Source of the DNA: Lactobacillus kimbladii
GTDB taxonomy: Bacteria; Bacillota; Bacilli; Lactobacillales; Lactobacillaceae
Length of the DNA: 64,000 bases
Direction: 5' to 3'
Assembly: GCF_000970755.1 (NCBI RefSeq)
Contig: NZ_KQ034007.1
Coordinates: 124,001-188,000 of the forward strand
The notes beneath the pieces are model-generated. The model saw only the letters and a program-made list of their open reading frames with translations. It was not told where the DNA came from and did not search any database. Position 1 is the first letter of the stretch; each line of letters starts with the position of its first letter. A program made the translations under genes and the position numbers. This document shows positions 1-9,502 of this stretch, piece after piece.

Positions 1-67
1 GTTTTGATCATAAGAAAAATTTGTTACACAAAATTGGTTAATTTGGTTGTGCTGGGGAGTATATCTA

Positions 68-847
68 ATGAACAAAGATAAGCATAATTTTGAAGAATTA
101 ACCGCGCCTTCTGCGACGGCTAAAAAATTACACATTAGTGTTGCCACTTTACGTAAATATTCTTTGATTGTAGAAAAGGTTACTGGTAAATCGGATTACT
201 ATGCACGGACTAAGCAAAATGCACGTTTATATAGCAAGCAGGATGTGCAGGACCTCCAAGACTTTCACCAATTAGCGCAAGATAATGGCTTGACTTTGCA
301 AGAGGCTGCTCAACAAGTTTTTGCTGTTACTGATAAAAAAGACAGATCGCAGCATAAGGATGCCGGTAAAAAGCAGGAGGTAATGTCTACTTCTCAGATG
401 GTGAAATTGCTGAATGCTTTGCAACAAACCATTGGGCAGCAGAATACAGCACTGAGCAACTTGCAAAAGCAATTGGATCAGATTGAAAAGCAGAATAAAG
501 AGCTGCTCAAAGAGCAAAAGCAATTACAGCAGCCTGCAGCTAAAAAAACTAGTGCTGAAGAAGATTTCAGCGTGTTACCGGATATTTCAGGAATTGTTAC
601 CGATAACGGTGATGACATAACTGATGTGCAGGAAATGCCAGAGACGAAGCCTCTAACCGCAGCCGAAAAGCGGGCTCAGGTGGCGCAGGATGAAGGAAAA
701 TCAAGTGAACAGATGCATGAAGAGATTTTGGCTAAAGCTAAGGAAAATGCTGAAAAAAGTGCAAACGCCAATGCCCACCGCACGTTAGCGGATATGCAGA
801 TCGAACCGGAAAAAACACATTGGTGGCAGCGGTTCTTAGATATGTAG
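68..847 (+). CDS. MerR-like HTH protein with coiled coil
   Basis: About 259 residues. The N-terminal part (residues about 10-60) reads like a MerR-type winged helix, with TAKKLHISVATLRKYS followed by RLYSKQDVQDLQDF. A Gln/Lys/Glu-rich stretch at about 105-155 has heptad character and should form a coiled coil. An acidic linker follows, and the protein ends in a tryptophan-rich tail (HWWQRFLDM) that could be amphipathic. No transmembrane segment. A longer reading from TTG at 47 is possible, but ATG 68 has GGGGAG at 54-59 at good spacing. The architecture of a MerR-like head, coiled coil and amphipathic tail recalls chromosome- or membrane-anchoring proteins such as RacA, but that is only an analogy and the function is unknown. 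It is the first gene in the window and is followed by its own terminator. Confidence 0.6.
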   Translation: MNKDKHNFEELTAPSATAKKLHISVATLRKYSLIVEKVTGKSDYYARTKQNARLYSKQDVQDLQDFHQLAQDNGLTLQEAAQQVFAVTDKKDRSQHKDAGKKQEVMSTSQMVKLLNALQQTIGQQNTALSNLQKQLDQIEKQNKELLKEQKQLQQPAAKKTSAEEDFSVLPDISGIVTDNGDDITDVQEMPETKPLTAAEKRAQVAQDEGKSSEQMHEEILAKAKENAEKSANANAHRTLADMQIEPEKTHWWQRFLDM

Positions 848-853
848 ACACAT

Positions 854-886
854 AAAAAGCGACTTTTGGTTAAAAGTCGTTTTTAT
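854..886 (+). terminator. Rho-independent terminator
   Basis: CGACTTTT (860-867) pairs with AAAAGTCG (872-879) around a GGTT loop, followed by a T-run. A-residues on the left could make it weakly bidirectional. It ends the preceding gene. Confidence 0.85.
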
Positions 887-980
887 AATATTTAAATTTT
901 ACAAATTTAGCTTAAAATTAATGTCTGATAACTGTTTTTAAGTTACAGTAGGTAAGTATAAATCGATTGGAATGATTTGA

Positions 981-2096
981 TTGAAAAAAATTAAAAAACG
1001 CTACTTATTTGCGGTATTAATAGCAGTTGTAGGGTTAATTTTAACTACCTGCACCTATTTTGCAACAGATATTTATTCTAAAAATGATGTAGCTGTGGTT
1101 ACTGACAGTAAAATCAAGGATACTTTAGAAGAAAAAAGTACGGATGTCTATGGTAATAAAGATGAAACCAGAAAACAGGTTCTCCATTTAAAAGTCTTGT
1201 CTGGTGAATTCAAGGGTCAAACCTTTCAGACTATCAACATGTATTATCCCTCACAGTTAGTCACACAAAAGTTTCGTGCAGGTCAGCGATTATTTGTAAG
1301 TGTCAAACACGGTGAACCGGTTATTCAGGATCCTAAACGAGACTGGGTTTTAGTGTTGGCAATGACAGTAATGTCCACGCTAATGGTGGCAGTCTCAGGT
1401 AAAAAGTCGTTTGGTTTAATTGCATCAATGATACTCAGCTGGGTAATTTTCTACCTTGTGATTATGCTTGATATTAAACTAAATGGCTCTTATATCGTTC
1501 TACTCTTTGGTTTAGCTGATATTGTTTTTTCATTCTTTAGTTTATTAGTTGTCCAAGGCTTTAACCGCAAGATGCTGGCAACGTGGTTGGCGACAATTTT
1601 AGGCACTTTTGTTTCTTTTGCACTGTGTTACTTGATCATGCGTTTGACAGGAGAATCGGAAATTAAATACGAAACAGGAGATTATGCGACGCAGGATCCT
1701 CGTGGCATCTTTTTAGCACAAACTTTACTGGGTATTTTAGGAGCAGTGATGGACGAAGCCACCGATATTATTTCCAGTCTTTACGAATTGATTCAAACTA
1801 AGGCTGATTTAACAGCCAAGCAGTTAATTCACAGCGGGCGCACAATGGGACAGGAAATCATGGGACCACTGATTAACGTTTTGGTATTAATCTTTATGTC
1901 AGAAGAATTGCCAATGACGATTATCTATTTGCGGGATAACAACAGCTTGCGTTCCACTTTTGGCTTCACCCTTTCCCTCGGTGTCACTCAAAGTATCATT
2001 TCCGCAATTGGGATTGTTTTAACGGTGGTCTTTGCCACGGGTTGCAGCCTGCTGTTTTTAGAAGAAAAAAAGCGGAAAGCGGGGATTAAAAAATGA
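981..2096 (+). CDS. YibE/F-like integral membrane protein (first of pair)
   Basis: 371 residues. One N-terminal transmembrane helix (about 8-28) is followed by an extracytoplasmic segment of about 90 residues and then roughly seven hydrophobic helices. The conserved tract GAVMDEATDIISSLYEL and the polar HSGRTMGQEIMGPLINVL segment are typical of the YibE/F family (PF07907). The biochemical role of the family is not established; transport has been suggested. The start is a TTG (981) with a poor Shine-Dalgarno sequence; no better start lies nearby. The stop overlaps the ATG of the next gene (ATGA), so the two YibE/F proteins are probably translated together and act as a complex. No promoter of consensus quality was found just upstream. 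Confidence 0.75.
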   Translation: MKKIKKRYLFAVLIAVVGLILTTCTYFATDIYSKNDVAVVTDSKIKDTLEEKSTDVYGNKDETRKQVLHLKVLSGEFKGQTFQTINMYYPSQLVTQKFRAGQRLFVSVKHGEPVIQDPKRDWVLVLAMTVMSTLMVAVSGKKSFGLIASMILSWVIFYLVIMLDIKLNGSYIVLLFGLADIVFSFFSLLVVQGFNRKMLATWLATILGTFVSFALCYLIMRLTGESEIKYETGDYATQDPRGIFLAQTLLGILGAVMDEATDIISSLYELIQTKADLTAKQLIHSGRTMGQEIMGPLINVLVLIFMSEELPMTIIYLRDNNSLRSTFGFTLSLGVTQSIISAIGIVLTVVFATGCSLLFLEEKKRKAGIKK

Positions 2097-2863
2097 GTAC
2101 CTTAACTGCCTTACTAATTGTGCTAGCAATCTTGATGACTGTTGTTGGCGGTGAAACAGGGATTCGCAGTTTCTTTAGTGTTTTAATCAATACTTTCTTA
2201 TTAATTTTAGTTGCTATTCTGATTTCCTGGGGGATTAATATTCCACTTCTGATTTTAATTTTTGTCCCGTTAAAGCTGGTAACCATTATTTTCTTAGGAA
2301 CGCATGATTATCAAGTTGCTAAAAACTCTTTTTATTCTTCACTAATTGTGTGTCTGGCAACTAGTGTAATAATTCTGGGTTTTGAATGGTTGGCGCAAGC
2401 TGCCGGGCTTGGACCCGAAGCAGGTGAAATTTTGGTGGGTTTGTCCCAAATGCCAGGGTTAAGTTATCCTTTAATTGCAGTGGCGGTAGCGATCTTTTCC
2501 ACGCTGGGTGCTGTAGCCGAATCTGCTGTTGCTATGAGTTCAGGACTTTTAGAAATCAAAAAGCATAATCCGGAAATATCATATGAGGAACTCAAAGCCA
2601 GTGGAGCCAAAATCGGCAACGATGTCCTAGGGACTGCTATGAATACCATTTTATTTGGGATGTTTGGCAGCTTTCTTTCATTATTCTTATGGTATATTCG
2701 CTTGAATTATACGTTAGGTGAGGTATTAAACGAAAAAATGTTTGTCAATGAGGCTTTGATTATAATGTACTCTCTAATTGGTGTATTATTAACAGTACCA
2801 TTAGCAACAACATTTTTAGCTAGAAATATGGTAAAAGTGGGGGAAGAAAATGAAGGTAAATGA
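2093..2863 (+). CDS. YibE/F-like integral membrane protein (second of pair)
   Basis: 256 residues with about seven predicted hydrophobic segments. The segment AVAESAVAMSSGLLEI followed by GAKIGNDVLGTAMNTILFG is the counterpart of the conserved polar tract in the upstream paralogue, so the pair looks like two halves of one membrane system. It starts at the ATG that overlaps the upstream stop by 4 nt and itself overlaps the downstream esterase gene by 14 nt. This tight three-gene coupling suggests co-expression. Function unknown. Confidence 0.75.
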   Translation: MSTLTALLIVLAILMTVVGGETGIRSFFSVLINTFLLILVAILISWGINIPLLILIFVPLKLVTIIFLGTHDYQVAKNSFYSSLIVCLATSVIILGFEWLAQAAGLGPEAGEILVGLSQMPGLSYPLIAVAVAIFSTLGAVAESAVAMSSGLLEIKKHNPEISYEELKASGAKIGNDVLGTAMNTILFGMFGSFLSLFLWYIRLNYTLGEVLNEKMFVNEALIIMYSLIGVLLTVPLATTFLARNMVKVGEENEGK

Positions 2864-3668
2864 TTTAACGTTAACTAATTTTAACCAGCGCGAGTTCAAC
2901 CTGCACACATACACCTTAGGTTCAATTGGTGAATTGGCAACTCCAAAACATCCTTTGGCAATTGTAGTTCCAGGTGGCAGTTTTGACCATTTGTCAAAAA
3001 GAGAGGGCGAGCCGGTTGCTCTGGCTTTCAATAATTGCGGCTTTAACAGTGTGGTCATGGAGTATAACCTCGTTCAAGATGAAGGTGACATTTATCCGGA
3101 TGCTGGGCTTGATGTCTTAAGCACTGTTAAATACTTTCGTGAGCATGCGCAAGAATACCAGATTAATCCTGATAAAATAGTCACAGTCGGCTTTTCTGCT
3201 GGTGGTCATGTTGTCAGTTTTGCCAACAGTATGGCTAATTCTGCTAAATATCAAAAAGAATTTGACTTTAAGAGTGCGGAAGTTCTGCCTAATAAGACTA
3301 TTTTGGGTTATCCTTTAATTAATCTGACTAAAATTGGTTTTGACATTCCAGAAGATGAACAAGATAAAGTACCCCAAGATGAATTTATTAAGGATAGTTC
3401 ATTAGGTGTAACTGCAAACACACCGGCAACTTTTATCTTCCATGCCTGGGATGATCCTATTGTTCTTGTAACCAATACGTTTGAATACGTGGAAGCCTTG
3501 CATAACAAGAAGGTTCCATGTGAAGCCCATATATTCAATCGTGGTGGTCACGGTTTTTCCTTAGCTCGTAAAGATATGGTGGTTAAGGGTAGAGAATGGC
3601 AGGAGAATCCGCATGCAGCCCACTGGTTTGAACTAGCGCAAGAATGGTTAACAAGTGAATGGCAATAA
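2850..3668 (+). CDS. alpha/beta hydrolase (esterase)
   Basis: 272 residues, cytosolic (no signal peptide). Oxyanion-hole motif PGGSF at about 41-45, nucleophile elbow GFSAGGH with Ser117, candidate acid Asp201/Asp202 in HAWDDPIV, and His234 in RGGHGF complete a catalytic triad. Spacing and motifs fit the BD-FAE/acetyl-esterase-like (hormone-sensitive lipase type) group. The substrate is not predictable; small acyl esters of sugars or xenobiotics are typical. The ATG lies inside the end of the preceding YibE/F gene with GGGGGAAG as ribosome site. It is the last gene of this three-gene unit, followed by a terminator. Confidence 0.8.
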   Translation: MKVNDLTLTNFNQREFNLHTYTLGSIGELATPKHPLAIVVPGGSFDHLSKREGEPVALAFNNCGFNSVVMEYNLVQDEGDIYPDAGLDVLSTVKYFREHAQEYQINPDKIVTVGFSAGGHVVSFANSMANSAKYQKEFDFKSAEVLPNKTILGYPLINLTKIGFDIPEDEQDKVPQDEFIKDSSLGVTANTPATFIFHAWDDPIVLVTNTFEYVEALHNKKVPCEAHIFNRGGHGFSLARKDMVVKGREWQENPHAAHWFELAQEWLTSEWQ

Positions 3669-3670
3669 AA

Positions 3671-3698
3671 AGGAGTACGGATTCTGTACTTCTTTTTT
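3671..3698 (+). terminator. Rho-independent terminator
   Basis: Stem 3671-3678 / 3686-3693 (AGGAGTAC with GTACTTCT, one G-T wobble), followed by T6. It ends the YibE/F-esterase unit. Confidence 0.8.
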
Positions 3699-3782
3699 GT
3701 TCGGATTTAGAAGATTTGATTATAAAATTATAATAATATTCATATTGGAAACAAAAAATTTAAATTATTTTAAGCAAAGGCC

Positions 3783-3810
3783 TTGCATTTATTTTTAAAG
3801 GGTATATAAT
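3783..3810 (+). promoter_or_regulatory. sigma-A promoter
   Basis: TTGCAT (3783-3788), 16-nt spacer, perfect TATAAT (3805-3810). It drives the small membrane protein gene just downstream. Confidence 0.75.
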
Positions 3811-3845
3811 GCTGGTATTTAAATCGAAAGAAAGGACATGATTTT

Positions 3846-4109
3846 TTGAAGTTAACGAAGATGAAAATTTTAACGGCAGTTAATGGCTTACTAACTCTAA
3901 GCAGTCTAATCATGTTATTCTTTGGATTATGCAATCAAGTTAATGAGTCAAAGAATCTGCTAGAAGAGGAACAGACAATTTCGCTGAACGATAATAATAT
4001 GATTATTTTGGCAGCTGTAGTTGCTTTGATGGTCTTCGGCTATGCATTCTTTGCGACTTGGTTAAAAGGTGAACCCGCAAAGGCTCATTTATTAAGACAC
4101 AGAGCGTAA
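3846..4109 (+). CDS. small two-TM membrane protein
   Basis: 87 residues with two hydrophobic helices (about 9-28 and 51-71) separated by an acidic loop (NLLEEEQTISLNDNN), and a basic C-terminal tail ending LLRHRA. The start is TTG 3846 with AAAGGA at 3831-3836; the ATG at 3838 is out of frame and stops immediately. ATG 3861 is an alternative. It is a single-gene transcription unit with its own promoter and a strong terminator. No family recognised. Confidence 0.65.
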   Translation: MKLTKMKILTAVNGLLTLSSLIMLFFGLCNQVNESKNLLEEEQTISLNDNNMIILAAVVALMVFGYAFFATWLKGEPAKAHLLRHRA

Positions 4110-4118
4110 GATGATTAG

Positions 4119-4166
4119 AAAAGCTGGACTGTACTTCAATGGTTGAAGTGCAGCCCAGCTTTTTTG
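4119..4166 (+). terminator. Rho-independent terminator
   Basis: Long hairpin: AAGCTGG-CTG-ACTTCAA pairs with TTGAAGT-CAG-CCAGCTT around a short loop, followed by T-run 4160-4165. Confidence 0.9.
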
Positions 4167-4290
4167 TGTTTAGAATAATTCAGTTTTGCTAATCTGATAT
4201 TTTAAATATTCAGTTGCTTGTTTAAGCGAAGATATTTATGATGAACATAAGTATTTGCACAATTAAGAACAAAGAAAAGGAAAATAATTA

Positions 4291-4821
4291 ATGTGTCAGA
4301 TAGAAGATGAAGTTTATGATCCGTTTTTACCTACTTTACTAATTTCTCTGCATGAGGAGTATGTCAAAGAAATTTTAACGGGTCAAAAAATAATTGAATA
4401 CCGCAAGAGATTTTTTAAAGATAGTTTTCAAGCCTTTGTTTATACTACAGGCAATAATGGCGGAATTCAGTTATTTATCAAGTGCGCCCCTTTGATTCGT
4501 AACAATGCGACGACATTAGCTCAAATAGGCTGGGAAATTCAAAATGATGATTATGACGAAATTTATGACTATTTTATGCCTAAAGATGATGGTTGTATTA
4601 TTCCAATTTTAAAATCTTGTGCTGTTAAAAAGATTTCACTTAACCAGTTGCGCACTGTTTTGCCCCAGGTTGTTATTCCGCAAAGATACCTGTTTTTAGA
4701 TCGGCCTGATAAAAAAGACTTGCTCGACTTTTTATTAAGGCAAGAATATGATGATTTAATTGTTAACGAGTGGGATGAACGCTTTGCAAAAATTAGGCAA
4801 ATAATTGAAGAGAATAAGTAA
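4291..4821 (+). CDS. ASCH/PUA-like domain protein
   Basis: 176 residues. The segment LLISLHEEYVKEILTG followed by QKIIEYRKRFF is the characteristic start of ASCH-type PUA-like domains (a hydrophobic strand, then 'G-x-K-x-x-E-x-R'), which are thought to bind RNA or nucleotides. The rest of the fold (FVYTTG..IQLFIKCAPL) is consistent. The C-terminal 60 residues look like an added helical part. ATG 4291 is preceded by AAGGAA. Monocistronic, convergent with the next gene. Its target is unknown. Confidence 0.65.
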   Translation: MCQIEDEVYDPFLPTLLISLHEEYVKEILTGQKIIEYRKRFFKDSFQAFVYTTGNNGGIQLFIKCAPLIRNNATTLAQIGWEIQNDDYDEIYDYFMPKDDGCIIPILKSCAVKKISLNQLRTVLPQVVIPQRYLFLDRPDKKDLLDFLLRQEYDDLIVNEWDERFAKIRQIIEENK

Positions 4822-4845
4822 CTTTAAAAGAAATAATTTCAAATA

Positions 4846-4880
4846 AAAACGCAACTTAACAATTAGTTAGGCTGCGTTTC
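4846..4880. terminator. bidirectional terminator between convergent genes
   Basis: AAACGCA (4848-4854) pairs with TGCGTTT (4873-4879), with an inner CTTAAC/GTTAGG stem. A-rich on the left and T-rich on the right, it lies between convergent genes. Confidence 0.7.
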
Positions 4881-4912
4881 TTAATGGGATATTTGTATTA
4901 AAGAGGTATCTT

Positions 4913-5275
4913 CTAATACCAGTGATGTGTTAGCCAGAAGTTCTTGGCGTTAACCCATGAACCATAACGACCGTAAACGTATGTGTCAGCGGTTCTTTCT
5001 TGGTTCTTCTTAGAATAATTACCGTTCAGGTAAGCAATATTTAATTGATATTTGCCATAACAAACACCGTTGCGCGCATAATAATTACCACCTGATTCAC
5101 GCATGGCAATCCATCTCTTAGCTGCGCGTTCAGCTTTTGACTTCTTACGAGCGGCTTGTACTGTTTGTGTACACGAGTTATTATTATTTGTTTCTATATT
5201 TATAGCAGTGACAAAACTGAATGAAAGCGCCAGTGCTGTAATTAACTTAAGTATTAAACTTTTACTGTTCTTCAA
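4913..5275 (-). CDS. Apf-like secreted muralytic domain protein
   Basis: 120 residues. Sec signal peptide (about 1-25, hydrophobic LILKLITALALSFSFV), a short basic linker (ARKKSKAERAAKRW), then a compact C-terminal domain with MRESGGNYYARNG, YGKYQL and ending FWLTHHWY. This is the signature of the C-terminal domain of aggregation-promoting factors and related lysozyme-like/resuscitation-type transglycosylases; Glu60 is the likely catalytic acid. It is much shorter than normal Apf proteins (about 200-300 residues) because the repeat linker is missing. Start is TTG 5275 with GGGG upstream. It probably acts in the cell wall as a remodelling enzyme. Confidence 0.75.
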   Translation of the reverse strand: MKNSKSLILKLITALALSFSFVTAINIETNNNNSCTQTVQAARKKSKAERAAKRWIAMRESGGNYYARNGVCYGKYQLNIAYLNGNYSKKNQERTADTYVYGRYGSWVNAKNFWLTHHWY

Positions 5276-5504
5276 TATATTTCAATCCCCACAATTAACT
5301 GTATTAATTCTATGGATAATCATACACAGACAATGTGTCATTGTTGTTACAGAAAGAACACGCAACTCTTACAATATTTTTTAAAAATTTAATAATTTTG
5401 CCACTATTGAAAAAGTAGAGCAAATATCTACTGCTATGAAAAATCATGTTATTTCCATATATGTCTGTTAAAATTGATAGTAACTATTATTTTAGGAGGT
5501 AAAT

Positions 5505-8036
5505 ATGGCTGCTAAACATTTTTATGAAACTTTTCACCCTGAACACTATGACTTGTTCATAGATATTAATCGGGCACAGAAAACTATTAACGGTACTTCA
5601 ACAATTACAGGTGAGGCACTCGAAAATACTATTTTAATTAATCAGAAGTATATGAAAATTGCTTCTGTTACCAGTGCAGGCAAGGATGTGCCGTTCACCG
5701 TCAATGACGAAAAAGAAGCAATTAAAATCGAACTGGGTCAAACCGGCAAAGTCACAGTTGAGATCAAGTATTCGGCACCGCTGACTGATTCTATGATGGG
5801 AATTTATCCGTCATATTATCAAGTTGATGGTGTGCAAAAACAGATTATCGGTACTCAATTTGAAACAACAGCTGCGCGTCAGGCTTTCCCATGTGTTGAT
5901 GAGCCGGAAGCCAAAGCTACTTTTTCTTTAGCACTTAAGTATGATGAGCATGAAGGTGAAACTACGATTGCCAACATGCCGGAAGTTAAAGTTGAAGATG
6001 GCGTGCACTACTTCGAGCAAACCGTTAGAATGTCCAGCTACTTGATTGCCTTTGCTTTTGGTGAATTACAATCAAAGATCACCGAAACCAAAGACGGTGT
6101 TAAAGTAGGAGTTTTTGCGACTAAAGCACATCAAGCTAAGGAATTAGACTTTGCTTTGGATATTGCAAAACGGGCAATTGAATTTTACGAAGAATTTTAT
6201 CAAACCAAGTACCCGCTGCCACATTCTTGGCAATTGGCGCTGCCTGACTTTTCTGCCGGAGCAATGGAAAACTGGGGCTTAGTCACATACCGTGAAGTCG
6301 CAATTTTGCTTGACCCTGATAATGCTACTCCTTATCAAAAAGCGTATGTGGCAACGGTTATCGCTCACGAATTGGCGCACCAATGGTTTGGCGACCTAGT
6401 TACCATGAAGTGGTGGGATGACTTATGGCTCAATGAAAGTTTCGCCAACATGATGGAATATGTTTCAGTTGATGCTTTGGAGCCGAGTTGGCATGTTTGG
6501 GATAATCTTTACCAAATTTCTGAAGTACCAGCAGCTTTAACGCGTGATGCCACTGATGGTGTCCAATCCGTTCACGTTAATGTAGAGCATCCAGCTGATA
6601 TTGATTCGATTTTTGATAGTGCGATTGTTTACGCTAAAGGTTCAAGAATGTTGGTTATGGTACGGGCACTCTTAGGGGACGATGCTTTGCGTAAGGGACT
6701 TAAGTACTACTTTGAGCAGCACCAATATGGCAACGCTACGGGTGACGACTTGTGGAATGCTCTTTCGACTGCCACCGATTTAGATATTGGTAAGATCATG
6801 CATACTTGGCTTGACCAACCGGGTTACCCTGTTGTTTCCACTAAAGTAAACTCAGCTGGTCACTTAATTTTGAGCCAAAAGCAGTTCTTCGTTGGTGAAG
6901 GCAAAGAAGTTGGGCGCAAGTGGGCTATTCCTTTGAACGCAAACTTTGAGGCACCGCAGATTATGTCTGAACGAGAACTGGATCTGGGAGATTACCAAGA
7001 ATTACGCAGTGCAGCTGGTCACGCTTTGCGTGTAAACGTAGGCAATAGTTCACACTTCATTGTCAATTATGATGAAACCTTGATGAACGATATTATGGCT
7101 GAATTTGATCAGCTTAAACCGGTAGATCAATTGCAATTATTGCAAGATTTAGGACTTTTAGCAGAAGGCAAGCAAATTTCATACGCTGAAATTGTCCCGT
7201 TGCTGCCAAAATTTGCGGATTCTAAATCATACATTGTCATTAGTGCCTTGTTATCTAGTATCCGTTCATTATTTAAATTTGTTACACCTGATTCAGCTCA
7301 AGAAAAAGATTTGAAGGCATTTGTTAATAAATTAGCCCAAAAGCAAGTTGAACGTTTAGGTTGGCAAGCAAAAGATTCTGATACAGATGATGATAAGAGA
7401 ATTCGACCACTAGAAATAGCCTTAGCTTTGTATGCCGGTAATTCTGCTGTGATAAAAGCTGGTCACCAAATTTTTGTTGAGCACGATCAAAATTTAAGTA
7501 AAATTGATGCTTCAGTTAGACCGTATGTTTTAATGAATGAAGTTAAGAATTATAATGAACCAGGTTTAGTTGACCGTTTGCTGAAAGAATATCAAGCTGC
7601 CATCGATCCTAACTATAAGGACGATCTTACTGATGCTATTACCAACACCAAGAATCCAGCTGAAATCAAGAAACTTATTGAGAATTTTGAGAATGCTGCA
7701 GTTGTTAAGCCACAAGATTTGCGTTCTTGGTTTGCAGATGTCTTAGCTAATCCAAAAGGCGAACAATTTGCTTGGGACTGGTTACGGGACCAATGGCCAT
7801 GGCTCGAGAAAACAGTCGGTGGTGATATGGAATTTACCACATATATTACTGTGGCTTCCAACATTTTCCATACTGAAAAGAGATTGCAAGAATTCAAAGA
7901 ATTCTTTGAACCAAAGGCTGATCAGCCGGGTTTAGGTCGTGAAATAAAGATGGATACTAAGAATATCGAGTCCAAGGTTGACTTAATTAACGCTGAAAAG
8001 GATGCTGTCAATCAGGCTGTTAGGGAAAACTTGTAA
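5505..8036 (+). CDS. pepN: aminopeptidase N (M1 zinc metallopeptidase)
   Basis: 843 residues, the usual size of lactobacillar PepN. It contains the exopeptidase motif GAMENWG (252-258), zinc motif HELAHQWFGD (His288, Glu289, His292) and the third zinc ligand Glu311 in NESFANMMEY, then a long helical ERAP1-like C-terminal region. It removes N-terminal residues from peptides in the cytosol and is a central enzyme of peptide utilisation in lactic acid bacteria. ATG 5505 has a strong AGGAGG site. Monocistronic with a terminator. Confidence 0.97.
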   Translation: MAAKHFYETFHPEHYDLFIDINRAQKTINGTSTITGEALENTILINQKYMKIASVTSAGKDVPFTVNDEKEAIKIELGQTGKVTVEIKYSAPLTDSMMGIYPSYYQVDGVQKQIIGTQFETTAARQAFPCVDEPEAKATFSLALKYDEHEGETTIANMPEVKVEDGVHYFEQTVRMSSYLIAFAFGELQSKITETKDGVKVGVFATKAHQAKELDFALDIAKRAIEFYEEFYQTKYPLPHSWQLALPDFSAGAMENWGLVTYREVAILLDPDNATPYQKAYVATVIAHELAHQWFGDLVTMKWWDDLWLNESFANMMEYVSVDALEPSWHVWDNLYQISEVPAALTRDATDGVQSVHVNVEHPADIDSIFDSAIVYAKGSRMLVMVRALLGDDALRKGLKYYFEQHQYGNATGDDLWNALSTATDLDIGKIMHTWLDQPGYPVVSTKVNSAGHLILSQKQFFVGEGKEVGRKWAIPLNANFEAPQIMSERELDLGDYQELRSAAGHALRVNVGNSSHFIVNYDETLMNDIMAEFDQLKPVDQLQLLQDLGLLAEGKQISYAEIVPLLPKFADSKSYIVISALLSSIRSLFKFVTPDSAQEKDLKAFVNKLAQKQVERLGWQAKDSDTDDDKRIRPLEIALALYAGNSAVIKAGHQIFVEHDQNLSKIDASVRPYVLMNEVKNYNEPGLVDRLLKEYQAAIDPNYKDDLTDAITNTKNPAEIKKLIENFENAAVVKPQDLRSWFADVLANPKGEQFAWDWLRDQWPWLEKTVGGDMEFTTYITVASNIFHTEKRLQEFKEFFEPKADQPGLGREIKMDTKNIESKVDLINAEKDAVNQAVRENL

Positions 8037-8064
8037 GTAAAAATTATTTAATATTTAAAATTGC

Positions 8065-8119
8065 AAAACCTGTTAACTAAAGCGAGTGTGAACTTGATAT
8101 TAAGCTAACAGGTTTTTTT
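8065..8119 (+). terminator. terminator of pepN
   Basis: AAAACCTGTTA (8065-8075) pairs with TAACAGGTTTT (8106-8116) across a 30-nt loop, followed by a T-run. Confidence 0.8.
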
Positions 8120-8126
8120 GCATAAC

Positions 8127-8156
8127 AAAAAAGACAAGTTTTTTAAATTCTTGTCC
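8127..8156 (-). terminator. terminator of the L,D-transpeptidase gene
   Basis: Read on the minus strand: GGACAAG, A/T loop, CTTGTC, then six T (A-run 8127-8132 on the plus strand). Confidence 0.8.
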
Positions 8157-8177
8157 TTTAATTTCTTATTAAATTAC

Positions 8178-9389
8178 TTAATCGTATATAATTACAGGTT
8201 CATGCTTGCTTACATTCTGCCAGACTTGCTTTATTTCTCTAGGCTTGATATTGACACAGCCATGAGAACCCCCACGTAAATATGCTTTTTTACTCCAATC
8301 GCCGCGCCAGCTGGCATCATGGAAACCGCAACCACTTAAAGTAAACGGCATCCAGTATCTGACTGGTGAAGCATATTTAGAACCATCGTTATTGCGCCCA
8401 CGCAAAACAGCATGACCTTGTTTATAGTGAATGTACCAAACTCCTTGAGGGGTACTGTTACCCTTAACGCCATCTCTCGTACCAGTAACAATATCATTCA
8501 AGTGTACGATTACTTTGCCTTTTTGTACAATCCACATTTCCTGCTTTTTAAGTGAAACTACAATATAGTTATTTCCTATACCATGATTGTTTTTGCCATA
8601 TCCTAAACCATAAGTGCTATAACCCAGACCATAGATGTAATCTTTGCCATCAAGATTTTTAATTCCGTTTAAAAATGCTTGTTCAACAGCAGCTTGGGCC
8701 TTTTTGACGTGAACGCCCCAGCCGTAGCTTTGGTTTTTGATTGTGATTTTCTTACCTGCAACTTTGTTGCCCCTAGGCACAGCGAACTTGTAGCTCTGAT
8801 GAATGGTTGAAACATCCTGGTCAATTTTATTGAGTTTCGCCGTTAGATTTTCTGAATTAAGAAACGAATATTTGCCTTTTTTGTAAATTGCCTGGTTAAT
8901 CAGATTTTGAGCTTTAAGATGATAATCCTTGCCAGCAACATGGTAATTGACCACAGCGTGACTAACGGCCAGCATTTTTTTATTGGCAGCATCTAAGTCA
9001 GTATTGCGGTATTCATAATTTTGCTTATCTGGCATCGTCGTATGCTGCTTTTTGAAATAATGCGCAACTTCCTTTTTCTTAATAGTATCAATATTAGGAT
9101 TGCGTTCAATTGCTACTTTACCATTTTCTAGGGAAACGATATTGTTGGCTTTCCGATTAATCTTGGCCGTTGCTTTATTAATTGTTAAGTTTCCAACTTC
9201 GACTCCATAAATATTAACATTAGGGTTAAAATGATTAATAGCGAATGCTTTAGCCTGCTTTTGCGATTCAACGTGATTATTATATAGAACCACGCCAAAT
9301 ATAACTGCTAAAATCAGAACTATTCCGATAATAATCAGAAACAAGTTATTGCGGTTATTGTGTTTTTTTAAATTTCTTTTTGATTGCAT
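8178..9389 (-). CDS. L,D-transpeptidase (YkuD domain)
   Basis: 403 residues. A basic N-terminus and single transmembrane anchor (about 17-37) are followed by a long extracellular region resembling the PG-binding-4 type found in anchored L,D-transpeptidases. The C-terminal YkuD domain carries GGSHGCVNIKP with catalytic Cys378 and an upstream conserved His region (GCGFHDASW). It probably cross-links or modifies peptidoglycan stem peptides. The longer reading from ATG 9443 is less likely: ATG 9389 has GGTGG at good spacing. Monocistronic with its own terminator. Confidence 0.88.
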   Translation of the reverse strand: MQSKRNLKKHNNRNNLFLIIIGIVLILAVIFGVVLYNNHVESQKQAKAFAINHFNPNVNIYGVEVGNLTINKATAKINRKANNIVSLENGKVAIERNPNIDTIKKKEVAHYFKKQHTTMPDKQNYEYRNTDLDAANKKMLAVSHAVVNYHVAGKDYHLKAQNLINQAIYKKGKYSFLNSENLTAKLNKIDQDVSTIHQSYKFAVPRGNKVAGKKITIKNQSYGWGVHVKKAQAAVEQAFLNGIKNLDGKDYIYGLGYSTYGLGYGKNNHGIGNNYIVVSLKKQEMWIVQKGKVIVHLNDIVTGTRDGVKGNSTPQGVWYIHYKQGHAVLRGRNNDGSKYASPVRYWMPFTLSGCGFHDASWRGDWSKKAYLRGGSHGCVNIKPREIKQVWQNVSKHEPVIIYD

Positions 9390-9502
9390 AGTTCTACCAC
9401 CGTTAGAATTTTTTAAAAAATAATTGCGGTTACAGTTTACCATCTATTGCGGCTCTAGTAAAATGCAAGATTTAAGAAAATTTTTTTAGGAGGGATTGCC
9501 CA